Numbered from the stretch's first letter, positions 26,282-36,199 are shown. The stretch is 64,000 nucleotides of DNA from an uncultured Glaciecola sp. (GCF_937770335.1 NZ_CALJHY010000009.1:1-64000); one strand, 5' to 3'. A program made the numbers and translations. The notes: generated by a model not told the origin, from the letters alone.

Positions 26282-27130
26282 TTGCAATCTACCTATCGTC
26301 TTGTTATCGATTGTCCCGACCAAACTGGACTTGTGGCTGCCGTGTCACAATTCCTCTCTGAGCACGGCGCCAACATTCTCGAAGCGAGTCATCACACCGA
26401 CTTACAACTCAACCGTTTTTTTATGCGTCACGAAATAGATGCAAAGTCGATTGCAGTAGATCATGAACATTTTGTTTCTGCGTTTAGTAAAGTGGCCGAA
26501 CGTTATGAAATGCGCTGGAAGCTTAACGATTCAGACAAAAACATGAACGTTGCTCTGTTAGCAAGTAGAGAGTCTCATTGCTTAATTGACGTATTGCATC
26601 GTTGGCATACAGGGGAGTTGCAATGCAATATTCCATGTATTATAGCGAATCATGAAACCATGCGAGAGTATGCTGACTGGTATAAAGTTCCGTTTCACTT
26701 TATTGACTTTTCAGACAAAGAGAAAGCATTTAAAGAAGTAGAAAGTTTACTCGAACACTACCAAGTCGACTTAACGGTACTTGCCCGATTCATGCAAATT
26801 GTGCCTAATCACTTATGCCAAAAGCTGGCTGGCAAAGCAATCAATATTCACCATAGCTTTTTACCCTCTTTTGCTGGTGCAAAGCCATATCAACAAGCAT
26901 ATGAACGAGGTGTAAAGCTAATCGGTGCTACTTGTCATTATGTAACTTCAGATCTTGACGAGGGACCAATAATCGAACAAGAAGTGTTACGCATTAGTCA
27001 CAGTGACTCAGCCCAAGATATGGTTCGAAAGGGTAAGCGATGTGAAGTAAATGCGCTCGCTAATGGCATTCGATATCACTTACAAGATCGTGTCATTATT
27101 CATCGGAACAAAACCTTAGTGTTTGCTTAG
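26282..27130 (+). CDS. purU: Formyltetrahydrofolate deformylase
   Basis: It hydrolyses 10-formyl-tetrahydrofolate to formate and tetrahydrofolate, balancing one-carbon pools and feeding formate to PurT. An N-terminal ACT domain (YRLVIDCPDQTGLVAAVSQF) is followed by the formyltransferase fold, with the catalytic motif HHSFLPSFAGAKPYQQAYERGV and the aspartate in SDLDEGPIIEQ. The start is taken as TTG 26282 because AAAAGGA lies about eight bases upstream and the 282-residue product then matches family length (E. coli 280). The frame is open further upstream to 26237 with no better start. Confidence 0.95.
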   Translation: MQSTYRLVIDCPDQTGLVAAVSQFLSEHGANILEASHHTDLQLNRFFMRHEIDAKSIAVDHEHFVSAFSKVAERYEMRWKLNDSDKNMNVALLASRESHCLIDVLHRWHTGELQCNIPCIIANHETMREYADWYKVPFHFIDFSDKEKAFKEVESLLEHYQVDLTVLARFMQIVPNHLCQKLAGKAINIHHSFLPSFAGAKPYQQAYERGVKLIGATCHYVTSDLDEGPIIEQEVLRISHSDSAQDMVRKGKRCEVNALANGIRYHLQDRVIIHRNKTLVFA

Positions 27131-27140
27131 ATAGATATTC

Positions 27141-27161
27141 GCCGTTGAATTACACAACGGC
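27141..27161. terminator. Hairpin between convergent purU and SOUL genes
   Basis: A perfect 7-bp stem GCCGTTG/CAACGGC with a 7-nt loop, 11 bp after the purU stop and touching the stop codon of the SOUL lipoprotein gene. Flanking AGATA/TATCT extends pairing. The T tract is poor, so efficiency is doubtful. Confidence 0.5.
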
Positions 27162-27790
27162 TATCTTACCTCAATCAACACTTCATTTCGGCGCATAATA
27201 GGTAAGGTAATCGGTCCATTATATCCGGCTTTAACCGGAGGACTGATGGCAATGTAACCGTTATTGATAATCCACGTTGACAGAATTTGAGTGTATTTTT
27301 CTACGTTGCTGTCACTCAATGTGCCACTAAACTCAACAGTCGCGACTTTATAGTTTTTAAGTTCACTTACTTGAACATCAGGATCAGTTGGCTTGGGTGT
27401 TGTTGCTAGTGTGAAGTTATTTGGCATAACGAATGACATTAAGGAGATTCCTGCACTTTCATTCATAAACACAGGAGCCGTCATCGAAATTTCAGTCCCT
27501 TTTTTATTCATATTTTTATCATCCATAAGAACCGGCGCGGTCATGGCAATTTCAGTTGCCCCCTCATTTTCGCCTCCAATATATTTGAACAACTTTCTAA
27601 ACGCACTATTGCTGCTTGACCCAGACATACTAGCTGAAACTAGCACCATCGATTCGTAATTGCGAACTTCAATATTGTTGAGCTCGTCAGATTCCAGAAG
27701 AGTGTACGGTGCCGTGTCTACATTACTTTGCCCGACCACTGAGCATCCCGCCACAAAAATTGATGCCAATATTGGTAATATTGATTTCAC
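27161..27790 (-). CDS. SOUL-family heme-binding lipoprotein
   Basis: A 209-residue protein with a lipobox (VAGC, Cys at 16) and a single SOUL/HEBP domain over the rest (YTLLESDELNNIEVRNYESM at the start, two copies of EIAMTAPVLM/EISMTAPVFM in the middle, TLPIMRRNEVLIEVR at the end). The family binds tetrapyrroles in some members, though many lack a heme ligand histidine; no obvious axial ligand stands out here. It would be anchored to the inner or outer membrane facing the periplasm. It stands alone, convergent with purU. Confidence 0.92.
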   Translation of the reverse strand: MKSILPILASIFVAGCSVVGQSNVDTAPYTLLESDELNNIEVRNYESMVLVSASMSGSSSNSAFRKLFKYIGGENEGATEIAMTAPVLMDDKNMNKKGTEISMTAPVFMNESAGISLMSFVMPNNFTLATTPKPTDPDVQVSELKNYKVATVEFSGTLSDSNVEKYTQILSTWIINNGYIAISPPVKAGYNGPITLPIMRRNEVLIEVR

Positions 27791-27935
27791 TTTATATCCT
27801 TAAGTTTTGCCTCTTTTTTAGAGGCAGAAGTTTGCATTACGTTATAAATGTAACACGACGATTTTCGCATAAAGTACCGAATTTTGCGGTCTCATTACTA
27901 ATATTGAATATTATGCTTATGTTTACTATTAGTCA

Positions 27936-28754
27936 TTATAACGAAAAACGCTCTCGCAAAAAATGCGCTATGCCATCCTTGTGATTATGTCCGATAACAG
28001 CACTAGCCGATTTTTTAATTTCGGCGTTTGCATTTTCTGGAGCATAACTTTCATCAGCCAATGCAAACATACTTAAATCGTTATCACTGTCTCCAAAACA
28101 GATAATGTTACTGGCACCTAATTGTTTTTTTAAATTAGTAACTGCATTGCCTTTGCTCGCGCGGCAATGGTGAATATCCATCCATCTAAATTTATTACCC
28201 TCTGTAGTTGGTCCGGAATACGCAATTAAATTTGGGTGGGTATTAACTTCTAGCCACATTTCATTAATCTGATCGGCAAAACCAATCATACTAATATTAG
28301 TAACTTGACTATCAGTGGGCAGCGCTTCTAAAGGGAGAAGTTTAGCTTTAGTTCGAGAAAAGTATTTATTAACAAGGTCTTTCTCAACATCATGACGCGT
28401 TTCAGCATGGAAAATAAAATGCTGGTGCTCATCAATAGTGTTAACAAAAGGGGTAATTCCATGTGAAAGAGCCAAGCCAATAACAGTCGAAATTTCAGTA
28501 TGATTAAGTAGATTTTCGAGCGTGAGTTGTTGATTTTTAGGATCCCATACTGTCACCCCATTATTATAGATTTGGGGTAAGTCAAAATCATGGCCATCAA
28601 CTATACGCCGAGCCGATAGCATCGTGCGCCCAGTTGCAACGGTGTAGGCGATGTTTTTTTCTTTTAACAGTAACAGTGTGTCTTTGGTGTAGCGTGATAT
28701 TTCAGATGCATCGTTTAATAAGGTGCCGTCTAAATCAAAAAAAATAAGATGCAT
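27936..28754 (-). CDS. Cof-type HAD sugar-phosphate phosphatase
   Basis: A 272-residue phosphatase of the Cof/HAD IIB group. Motif I is DLDGTLLND (residues 8-16, nucleophile D8), motif II lies in ATGRTMLSARR, motif III is a lysine in SKGNAVTNLKK and motif IV is FGDSDNDLSMF; the large C2 cap sits between. Members dephosphorylate sugar phosphates, flavin or pyridoxal phosphates with overlapping ranges, so the exact substrate is unknown. Monocistronic, with its ATG directly after a short poly-T stretch on the minus strand. Confidence 0.93.
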   Translation of the reverse strand: MHLIFFDLDGTLLNDASEISRYTKDTLLLLKEKNIAYTVATGRTMLSARRIVDGHDFDLPQIYNNGVTVWDPKNQQLTLENLLNHTEISTVIGLALSHGITPFVNTIDEHQHFIFHAETRHDVEKDLVNKYFSRTKAKLLPLEALPTDSQVTNISMIGFADQINEMWLEVNTHPNLIAYSGPTTEGNKFRWMDIHHCRASKGNAVTNLKKQLGASNIICFGDSDNDLSMFALADESYAPENANAEIKKSASAVIGHNHKDGIAHFLRERFSL

Positions 28755-29093
28755 AAATATTTCTATAGCCCAGGGTTACGGGCAATCAGTTCGCCCTTCG
28801 GTTAAGTTGTGTTTCGTACTCATAAAGTACGTGTTGCAAGGCAATTTAGTTTATGTGCCTGTGCAGGAGCGTTGCGTGTACTCCTCCTATATTGGGAGCA
28901 GAATCTTGCGCAATATTTAGGGCCATCGAATAATTGATAACATTGATAACATTGATAAATGCAGTTTGTTTAGAGCGAAACCTCAAATAATGTGGTTCTA
29001 AAAAGACCTCATCAATAAAATGTTAATCCGCGCGATGAATAGAACAGTAATTACCTCAACTACCCGATTAAGCGTCGCCGATTTGTTCTTTCG
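28755..29093. other. 339-bp intergenic stretch with short hairpins and a 9-bp triplet repeat
   Basis: There is no convincing reading frame here. It holds small inverted repeats (GGGC...GCCC around 28780-28797; CGTACT...AGTACG near 28815-28830) and three consecutive copies of ATTGATAAC at 28933-28958, the last lacking its final C. The first half looks less AT-rich than usual for this DNA and could encode a short structured RNA, but I cannot match it to a known family. It should also hold the promoter of the Cof gene. Confidence 0.4.
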
Positions 29094-30713
29094 CTAAGCT
29101 TCGCTTTCAATTGCTAACGCTACCGCTTCGGCTACGCGTATACCATCTATTCCCGCTGACCATATTCCACCAGCATATCCTGCGCCCTCTCCCGCTGGAT
29201 ACAGACCTTCAACGTTTACACTTTGATAGTCTGCACCGCGTTTGATACAGATAGGTGAAGAGGTGCGAGTCTCAACCCCTGTTAATAAACCATCCGCTTT
29301 AGCAAACCCCTTTATTTGACGATCAAAAGCGGGAATGGCTTCACGAATAGCTTGAGTGACATAATCGGGTACCACTGTGCTCAAATCAGTTAGCGTAATG
29401 CCTGGTGTATAAGATGGTTTAACGACACCGATTTCGGCACTTGGTTTACCTGTTAAAAAGTCACCGATTAACTGTGCTGGTGCATGATAATTTTCGCCCC
29501 CAACAGTAAATGCTAACGCTTCCAAACTGCGTTGCAGTTCAATTCCAGCTAAAGCATCACCTGGGAAATCTTCTTCTGGGGTAACGCCAACAACAATAGC
29601 GCTATTGGCATTTCGTTCGTGCCTAGAGTATTGACTCATTCCATTAGTAACGACTCGACCGGGTTCGGATGCTGCAGCGACCACGGTGCCGCCGGGGCAC
29701 ATACAAAAACTATAAACCGTTCGACCATTTTTACAGTGATGTACTAGTTTATAATCGGCTGCACCCAAAATTGGATTGCCCACGTTATCGCCAAAGCGAC
29801 TGCGGTCAATCATACTTTGCTCATGTTCAATTCGAAAGCCTATCGAAAAAGGCTTAGCTTCAATATAAACACCTTGTTCATGAAGTGCTTTGAAGGTATC
29901 ACGGGCGCTATGACCAACGGCTAAAATAACTTGCTTGCAGCTTAGGTAGTCACCACCAGACAAATGCAGTCCTTTGATTTTATAATTTTCTTTATCAGGT
30001 TCTAAATCTAAATTTTCAACCCGAGTGCTAAAGCGGAACTCGCCTCCTAGCGCAATAATTTGCTCACGCATTTTTTCCACCATATTGACCAGTTTAAAAG
30101 TACCAATATGGGGTTTACTCACATACATGATTTCTTCAGGTGCCCCAGCAGCGACAAATTCATGCAGTACTTTACGACCGTAATGCTTGCGATCCTTTAC
30201 TTGACTGTACAATTTACCATCTGAAAAAGTGCCCGCTCCACCCTCGCCAAATTGTACATTCGATTCAGGGTTAAGCTCTTGTTTGCGCCAAAAACCAAAG
30301 GTATCCTTAGTCCGCTCGCGCACCGCCTTTCCTCGTTCTAACACAATAGGTTTAAACCCCATTTGCGCCAAAATTAACGCGGCAAATAAACCACACGGGC
30401 CAAGGCCAACGACGACAGGCCGATGGCTAAGGTTGGCTGATGCTTGAGCAACAAACTTGTAGCGCATATCTGGTGTTACGCGGACATGGGGATCATGAGA
30501 AAACTGCTCTAACAACGCTTCTTGGGTGTCTACCTCAACGTCGAGCGTATAAATGAGTTGAATGTTTTTATTATTGCGTGCGTCATAACCCCGTTTGAAT
30601 AAATCAAATGACAGCAACTGACTCTTAGAAATGTCGAGTTTGCTGAGAATGGCAAGCTCGAGTGCCTGTTCATCATGATCGAGGGGTAATTTAATATCGG
30701 TTAAACGCAGCAT
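29094..30713 (-). CDS. FAD-dependent oxidoreductase of the COG2509 type
   Basis: A 539-residue flavoprotein of an uncharacterised dehydrogenase family. The N-terminal 95 residues form a small alpha/beta domain, then the FAD-binding GxGxxG site VVVGLGPCGLFAALILAQMG, the family signature FGEGGAGTFSDGKLYSQVKDR, and a C-terminal FAD motif SPICIKRGADYQSVNVEGLYPAGEGAGYAGG. The layout is highly conserved among gammaproteobacteria, but its physiological substrate is unknown (family knowledge). It is divergent from the ferredoxin gene fdxA 199 bp away; an electron-transfer link is conceivable but unproven. Confidence 0.93.
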   Translation of the reverse strand: MLRLTDIKLPLDHDEQALELAILSKLDISKSQLLSFDLFKRGYDARNNKNIQLIYTLDVEVDTQEALLEQFSHDPHVRVTPDMRYKFVAQASANLSHRPVVVGLGPCGLFAALILAQMGFKPIVLERGKAVRERTKDTFGFWRKQELNPESNVQFGEGGAGTFSDGKLYSQVKDRKHYGRKVLHEFVAAGAPEEIMYVSKPHIGTFKLVNMVEKMREQIIALGGEFRFSTRVENLDLEPDKENYKIKGLHLSGGDYLSCKQVILAVGHSARDTFKALHEQGVYIEAKPFSIGFRIEHEQSMIDRSRFGDNVGNPILGAADYKLVHHCKNGRTVYSFCMCPGGTVVAAASEPGRVVTNGMSQYSRHERNANSAIVVGVTPEEDFPGDALAGIELQRSLEALAFTVGGENYHAPAQLIGDFLTGKPSAEIGVVKPSYTPGITLTDLSTVVPDYVTQAIREAIPAFDRQIKGFAKADGLLTGVETRTSSPICIKRGADYQSVNVEGLYPAGEGAGYAGGIWSAGIDGIRVAEAVALAIESEA

Positions 30714-30911
30714 AATATACTTACTCTTTATAACGCCGGACAGCCTTTCTGTCAGGGCGCGATATTTTAAAACAGTTAGCGTAGTTTAGATAGCCCTGTC
30801 TAGATGACTAAATTGACACCCTGCAGTGCACAATGTCACAAAGAAACTTGTGTTTTAATACCGCTACTTTAAACTTGGCATATCGCACAATGATTATATA
30901 GTTAGTCTGCC

Positions 30912-31235
30912 ATGACCTTTGTAGTAACCGACAATTGCATTAAATGTAAATACACAGACTGCGTTGCCGTTTGTCCCGTTGATGCTTTTTTTGAAGGGCC
31001 CAATTTTTTGGTTATCGATCCTGAAATTTGTATCGATTGCGACTTGTGTGTGCCAGAATGCCCAGCGGATGCGATTTATCAAGATACAAAACTGCCAACT
31101 GAACAGGCTGAATTTTTGGAAATTAATGCTCAATTGTGCCAGGAATGGCCAAATATTATAGAGCTCAAAGCAGCACCCAGTGACGCCGACAAGTGGAATG
31201 GTGTAAAAAACAAGTTACCATTGCTTGAACGTTAG
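30912..31235 (+). CDS. fdxA: Seven-iron ferredoxin FdxA (3Fe-4S/4Fe-4S)
   Basis: A 107-residue electron carrier nearly matching the Azotobacter FdI pattern. Cysteines C9, C12, C17, C21-Pro and C40, C43, C46, C50-Pro give a 3Fe-4S plus a 4Fe-4S cluster; C12 is the free cysteine in the FdI structure. The C-terminal 50 residues form the usual helical tail. FdI-type ferredoxins are small soluble redox proteins sometimes tied to oxidative-stress control of NADPH:ferredoxin reductase. Its last four bases overlap the stop end of convergent rlmE. Confidence 0.96.
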   Translation: MTFVVTDNCIKCKYTDCVAVCPVDAFFEGPNFLVIDPEICIDCDLCVPECPADAIYQDTKLPTEQAEFLEINAQLCQEWPNIIELKAAPSDADKWNGVKNKLPLLER

Positions 31236-31852
31236 CCTTTAAAACCTTTACCCACGATATAAACTTCACGAGAACGGGCTCTAGATGCTGCTGGTTTGCG
31301 AACCATAACTTTATCGAAAGACTTTCTTACGTCTTTTGCATATTCTTCATAACCCACGCCTTGGAAAACTTTTGCACAGAAGCTGCCACCCGGTTTTAGT
31401 ACATTGCGCGCCATATCAAGAGCTAACTCTACAAGATATATTGAAGAATATTGGTCAGTGGTATTTACACCGCTAAGGTTAGGCGACATGTCAGAGACAA
31501 CTACATCTACCTTATCATCGTTCAACATACTTAGAATTTGATCGTAGACAGCAGCTTCAGTGAAATCACCTTGAATAAAGGAAACTCCTAATATGCCATC
31601 CATGGGTAAGATATCGGAAGCAATAACACGACCTGATTCACCAACTAATTTGGCAACAACTTGAGACCAACCGCCCGGCGCAGAACCTAAATCCATGACT
31701 ATATTGCCCGGCCGAATTATCTTATCTTTTTCGTTAATTTCGATAATTTTGTAACTGGCACGAGAGCGATAACCATCAATTTTCGCTTTCTTTACGTACG
31801 GATCGTTGACGTGTTCGTCCATCCATTGCTTACTGGTTTTTGATCGGGCCAT
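31232..31852 (-). CDS. rlmE: 23S rRNA (uridine-2552-2'-O) methyltransferase
   Basis: A 206-residue Rossmann methyltransferase (FtsJ/RrmJ) that methylates U2552 in the A-loop of 23S rRNA, a late 50S assembly step. It has the SAM motif [14 protein letters not shown], the catalytic Asp in [11 protein letters not shown], the lysine in [12 protein letters not shown] and the C-terminal glutamate in [10 protein letters not shown], giving the K-D-K-E tetrad. In many proteobacteria rlmE is followed by ftsH; here its 3' end overlaps convergent fdxA by 4 bp, so the ftsH link is broken. Confidence 0.96.
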   Translation of the reverse strand: MARSKTSKQWMDEHVNDPYVKKAKIDGYRSRASYKIIEINEKDKIIRPGNIVMDLGSAPGGWSQVVAKLVGESGRVIASDILPMDGILGVSFIQGDFTEAAVYDQILSMLNDDKVDVVVSDMSPNLSGVNTTDQYSSIYLVELALDMARNVLKPGGSFCAKVFQGVGYEEYAKDVRKSFDKVMVRKPAASRARSREVYIVGKGFKG

Positions 31853-32140
31853 AGAGTGAATATACTATTTGTATCGCTTGAACGGCACTTATTGTAAGCT
31901 TGCAAACGAGATTTGCAAATTCCTTGTGGTTTTAAATGGTTTTTTATTTCGAAATATCTCGAATTAGGGAACGTTGACCTTTTTCTACCCGACTTAAATT
32001 ATTCAAACCACGACAATTATGGACAGTGATGTTTTGCTATTCGCTTCTAAAAATAGGTGGGAAGATAATAACAATATGACTCGTATTGCTTTATTAGTTT
32101 TGCACTTTGTACAACAACGATAACCTGAAGGCAACGTTAT

Positions 32141-32923
32141 ATGAAACTAGATGATGTCAAAAAGCTGCATCAAAAAAAGTACCGCGCACAACTAGGTTAT
32201 TATTTAGTAGAGGGCGAACATCTTGTCCTTGAATTACAAAAAGCTGAATTACGCAGAGCAAAGTTACAAGCAAATGTAAAAAATCAGGGTCATTTGAATG
32301 ATGTGACCCTGTATGTGACTGAAGAATATCAAGATTGGACAAGTCAGTTAAATACACAATTTACGATAGTGACTATTAACAAGAAACAAATGGCGCAGCT
32401 AAGCGACACCAAAACGCCACAGGGGATCATTGCTCGCGTGCCACTGCCTTCTAGTAATCAAATAAATGGCGAGAAAGCAATTCCAGAACAACACCAGCGG
32501 TGTATTTATCTGCATGAAGTACAGGATCCCGGTAATTTAGGAACTATTTTAAGAAGTCTTGCTTGGTTTGGTAATTTCCGATTATTACTCAGCCCTAATA
32601 GCGTCGATCCATTCAACTCCAAAGTCGTCCGAGCCAGTATGGGCGCTATTTTTCATGTGCCAGTTGAACTAGAGGTAGAGTTAAGCAATTTAGCAACACG
32701 TTTCAAAAAATTCGCTTATTTAGATTTACAAGGCAGCAGCATTAATACGCAGGGCTTTGCTAATTACGATTGCTACTTATTTGGAAATGAAGCAAGGGGC
32801 GTCCCACTTGAGTCGTTATCAGCTTTTGATGCTAATGCTTTTACTATTCCCGGGAGTGGCAGTATCGACTCACTTAATTTAGCCAGTGCAGTTAATATTT
32901 GTGTTTATCAGTTGTCAGTTTAG
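32141..32923 (+). CDS. TrmH/SpoU-family RNA 2'-O-methyltransferase
   Basis: A 260-residue protein with an N-terminal L30e-like RNA-binding domain (VEGEHLVLELQKAELRRAKL) and a C-terminal SpoU domain with knotted motifs: LHEVQDPGNLGTILRSLAWFG (motif 1), LFGNEARGV (motif 2) and IPGSGSIDSLNLASAVNICVY (motif 3). Such enzymes methylate the 2'-OH of a tRNA or rRNA nucleotide; this resembles the RlmB/TsnR-like group more than TrmL, but the target is not determinable. It sits alone between rlmE and a convergent lipoprotein gene. Confidence 0.91.
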   Translation: MKLDDVKKLHQKKYRAQLGYYLVEGEHLVLELQKAELRRAKLQANVKNQGHLNDVTLYVTEEYQDWTSQLNTQFTIVTINKKQMAQLSDTKTPQGIIARVPLPSSNQINGEKAIPEQHQRCIYLHEVQDPGNLGTILRSLAWFGNFRLLLSPNSVDPFNSKVVRASMGAIFHVPVELEVELSNLATRFKKFAYLDLQGSSINTQGFANYDCYLFGNEARGVPLESLSAFDANAFTIPGSGSIDSLNLASAVNICVYQLSV

Positions 32924-32957
32924 CAGGTAATCCTTTCAATTAAGCCGTTGACGTTTG

Positions 32958-32998
32958 TCACACAATAACGGCGATGCTATATCTACGTTATTGTGTGA
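32958..32998. terminator. Perfect 13-bp-stem terminator between convergent genes
   Basis: The arms TCACACAATAACG and CGTTATTGTGTGA pair fully around a 15-nt loop, followed by TTTTC on the plus strand. It lies between the stops of the SpoU methyltransferase and OmpA-like genes and could serve both. Confidence 0.75.
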
Positions 32999-33018
32999 TT
33001 TTCTGGAAGTTGAATAGA

Positions 33019-33693
33019 TTAAGGCTGAGTAATTGGGATCAACGAAATTTCAACTCTTCTATTTTGCTTTTTACCCTGTTCAGTGCCATTGCTTGCTATC
33101 GGTTGAGTTTCACCAAATCCAATAACTTCTAACCTGTCTCTGATAATACCGCTATTATAAAAATAATCAGAGACTGATTGTGCACGTTTTTCTGATAAAT
33201 TTTGATTTAACGCTTCAGAACCGGTGTTATCTGTATGGCCACTAACAACGACTAATGTTTTATTAAACTCAGTCAATACCAAAACCACTGAATCCAAAAC
33301 AGAAAGAAAACCTGTAGCTATACTGGCGTTGCCCGAAGCGAAGGTAATATTGCCAGGCATGATGAGGTTTACATTATCACCGTCACGTTCAACACTTACG
33401 CCAGATCCTCGCAACTGCTCTCTTAGCTTGGCTTCTTGTACATCCATATAGTAACCAATACTACCTCCAACTACTGCTCCACCAGCAGCCGCTTTGAGTA
33501 TTCTTTCATTCCGTTTTCCGGAATCCTTGTCTTTATTTGCTAGGTAAGCCACAACAGCAGCGACACCCGCTCCAATACCTGCGCCTTTGCCTGCTTTACT
33601 AACTTCTTGGTCCCCTGTGTAAGGGTCGTAGGTCGCGCAAGATGTAACTAACAGAAGACAGGATAGAGAAAGAGCAGTGCTTAAAATTTTCAT
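33019..33693 (-). CDS. OmpA-like outer-membrane lipoprotein (YiaD type)
   Basis: A 224-residue lipoprotein: lipobox VTSC with Cys at 19, a glycine-zipper region (about 33-85, GKGAGIGAGVAAVVAY and AAAGGAVVGGSIGYYMD), then an OmpA peptidoglycan-binding domain with the signature GHTDNTGSEALNQNLSEKRAQSV and C-terminal FGETQPIASN...NRRVEISL. The arrangement matches YiaD/YfiB-type proteins that bind diaminopimelate in the cell wall. It is divergent from the M3 peptidase gene. Confidence 0.93.
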   Translation of the reverse strand: MKILSTALSLSCLLLVTSCATYDPYTGDQEVSKAGKGAGIGAGVAAVVAYLANKDKDSGKRNERILKAAAGGAVVGGSIGYYMDVQEAKLREQLRGSGVSVERDGDNVNLIMPGNITFASGNASIATGFLSVLDSVVLVLTEFNKTLVVVSGHTDNTGSEALNQNLSEKRAQSVSDYFYNSGIIRDRLEVIGFGETQPIASNGTEQGKKQNRRVEISLIPITQP

Positions 33694-34027
33694 TTAATTT
33701 CCTTTATTACTTATGTAAATATGATTAGTAACGAATATTTATTGTGAGTCGAGGGTTTGTTCAAATACAGAACACTTATATGAGTGAAGAAGTGGTGAGG
33801 TTACCAAGTACCCCTCTCGACTCGTCGGCTTAGTTTACAGTAAAGGTAACTGAAATCATCAAGTCATTTTAAATGTCGGTTTACAATAATGTTAACCAAA
33901 AGTATATAGGCGAAACTTGCTAAGTGTATGATGAATGCTTAACATTGCATACCGGTTTATCCTGATATAAAAAGTGTAAAACCAAATAAAAACTGATGAT
34001 GATAATAATAATTAAAAGGAAAACGAT
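33694..34027. other. 334-bp divergent promoter region
   Basis: The space between the divergent OmpA-like and M3 peptidase genes is AT-rich near both starts and contains no plausible gene. A purine-rich run (AATTAAAAGGAAAACG) just upstream of 34028 is the ribosome site of the M3 gene. No clear operator or conserved element was seen. Confidence 0.4.
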
Positions 34028-36199
34028 ATGACAAAAGCGGTATTAACGCTTTCTGCAGTTGCTCTAGCGCTATCGATAGTTGCTTGCTCTGACAAACCCA
34101 GCGAATATGAAACAGCAGCGTCTGAGGCTACTGCAGTTCACAGTATGGATAATGTGCTTCTCGCGGAATTCACCGGACCCTACAGTGGTGTTCCTGCCTT
34201 TGATAAAATGTCGTTGGCTGATTTAAAACCTGCACTAGAGAAAGGTATGGAGCTCAATTTAGCTGAAATTGATAAGATAGCGACTAACCCAGAGCCGCCT
34301 ACCTTTTCAAATACAATCGTTGAAATGGAACGCGCTGGCCGTGCTTTAAGACGTGTTTTTACTTACTATCGTATATGGAGCTCGAACAACTCTACTCCGG
34401 AGTTTAGAAAAATACAGCAAGAAATGGCACCTGTGATTTCCGGTTTTTATTCAAAGATAACGCAAAACAAAAGCCTTTTTGAGCGCGTTCAAGCTGTCTA
34501 CAAAAGCGACGAACTGACAACGTTAACCAGTGAAGAGCAGCGTGTCACTTGGATGACGTATAACGGTTTTGCACGAAATGGCGCAACATTGAATGACGAA
34601 GATAAAAAGCGTTATGCCGACATCAATCAAGAACTTGCGTCATTGCACACTCAGTTTTCAAATAATATCCTCGCGGATGAAGAAAACTATGTACTGTATT
34701 TAAACCAAGACCAACTCGCCGGTTTACCTGAATCGTTTGTTAATGCTGCTGCTGGAATGGCTGATATACGTGACAATAAAGGTAAGTATGCAATTACTAA
34801 CACTCGTTCTTCAATGGACCCTTTCCTGACCTATTCAGAAGACAGAGCGCTGCGTGAAAAGGTGTGGAATACCTACTACAGCCGGGGTGACAATGGCGAT
34901 GAGTTCGATAACAATGAACTCATCAAGAAAATCCTTACTTTACGCCATGAGCGCATTACACTGTTAGGTTATGACAATTATGCGCAGTGGCGCTTAGAAG
35001 ATCGCATGGCAAAAACCCCAGAACGCGCAATGGACCTAATGGAAAAGGTCTGGCCCGCAGCCATAGCAAGGGTCAAAGAAGAAGTAACTGACATGCAAGC
35101 TATCGCAGACACTGAGGGTACAAATATTTCTATAGAGCCTTGGGATTATCGTTTTTATGCAGAAAAAGTACGTAAAGACAAATACGCACTAGATTCCGAT
35201 GAAGTAAAACAATATTTACAGCTAGGTAAATTGCGTGAAGCAATGTTTTTTGTTGCCGGTGAGTTATTCAACTTTGATTTTACTCCCGTTGCCGACGGCA
35301 AAGTGGCCGTATTTAATCCAGATGTAAAAGTGTGGGATGTGACCGACAAGACTAGTGGCGAACATATCGGATTATGGTATCTCGACCCGTTCGCTAGACA
35401 AGGTAAACGCTCGGGAGCTTGGGCCTCAACTTACCGCAGCTACACCACATTTGATGGCAAACAAACGGTATTGTCGTCAAATAACTCAAACTTTGTGAAA
35501 GGTCCGCAAGGCGAACCGACGCTGATTTCATGGGATGATGCTGAAACCTATTTCCACGAATTTGGGCACGCTCTGCACTTTTTGTCTGCTAACGTTGCTT
35601 ACCCAAGTTCACACTCTGGTGTTCGTGACTACACCGAATTTCAGTCGCAGTTGCTTGAGCGCTGGCTGTTAACCGATGAAGTCATTAATAATTACTTAGT
35701 TCACTACAAAACAGGTGAGCCAATTCCACAAGACTTAGTGACTAAAATCAAAAATGCCTCTACGTTTAATGAAGGTTTCAAAACGACAGAGTATATGTCG
35801 TCTGCAATTATGGATTTACTTTACCATACGACTGATCCAGCTGAAATTGAACCGGACAGTTTTGAGCGCGACGAGCTAACACGCTTAGGCATGCCTAAAG
35901 AAGTTGTTATGCGTCACAGAACGACTCAGTTTGGCCACATATTTTCGAGCGAAGGTTATGCCGCAGCATATTACGGTTACATGTGGGCTGAAGTGTTAAC
36001 CTCTGATGCAGCCGAAGCATTTGCTGGAGCACCTGGTGGTTTTTATGATAAAGAAGTGGGTGAGAGACTAGTGAAGTACTTGTTCTCTGTGCGCAATGCA
36101 ATGGACCCAGAGGAAGCTTATCGTAAGTTCAGAGGTAGAGACGCAAAAGTAGAAGCGTTAATGCGTGATAGAGGCTTTCCAGTGACCTCAAGTAACTAA
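34028..36199 (+). CDS. dcp: M3 family peptidyl-dipeptidase, lipoprotein (Dcp-like)
   Basis: A 723-residue zinc metallopeptidase, exported as a lipoprotein (lipobox IVAC, Cys at 20). The zinc site is HEFGH with H510 in the stretch YFHEFGHALHFL, followed downstream by the second glutamate helix; the sequence around (EIEPDSFERDEL, GHIFSSEGYAAAYYGYMWAEVL) is typical of Dcp/oligopeptidase A. Dcp removes dipeptides from C-termini. A periplasm-facing, membrane-anchored form fits peptide scavenging together with the S9, GGT and TonB-receptor genes of this window. Its terminator overlaps the end of convergent waaA. Confidence 0.94.
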   Translation: MTKAVLTLSAVALALSIVACSDKPSEYETAASEATAVHSMDNVLLAEFTGPYSGVPAFDKMSLADLKPALEKGMELNLAEIDKIATNPEPPTFSNTIVEMERAGRALRRVFTYYRIWSSNNSTPEFRKIQQEMAPVISGFYSKITQNKSLFERVQAVYKSDELTTLTSEEQRVTWMTYNGFARNGATLNDEDKKRYADINQELASLHTQFSNNILADEENYVLYLNQDQLAGLPESFVNAAAGMADIRDNKGKYAITNTRSSMDPFLTYSEDRALREKVWNTYYSRGDNGDEFDNNELIKKILTLRHERITLLGYDNYAQWRLEDRMAKTPERAMDLMEKVWPAAIARVKEEVTDMQAIADTEGTNISIEPWDYRFYAEKVRKDKYALDSDEVKQYLQLGKLREAMFFVAGELFNFDFTPVADGKVAVFNPDVKVWDVTDKTSGEHIGLWYLDPFARQGKRSGAWASTYRSYTTFDGKQTVLSSNNSNFVKGPQGEPTLISWDDAETYFHEFGHALHFLSANVAYPSSHSGVRDYTEFQSQLLERWLLTDEVINNYLVHYKTGEPIPQDLVTKIKNASTFNEGFKTTEYMSSAIMDLLYHTTDPAEIEPDSFERDELTRLGMPKEVVMRHRTTQFGHIFSSEGYAAAYYGYMWAEVLTSDAAEAFAGAPGGFYDKEVGERLVKYLFSVRNAMDPEEAYRKFRGRDAKVEALMRDRGFPVTSSN

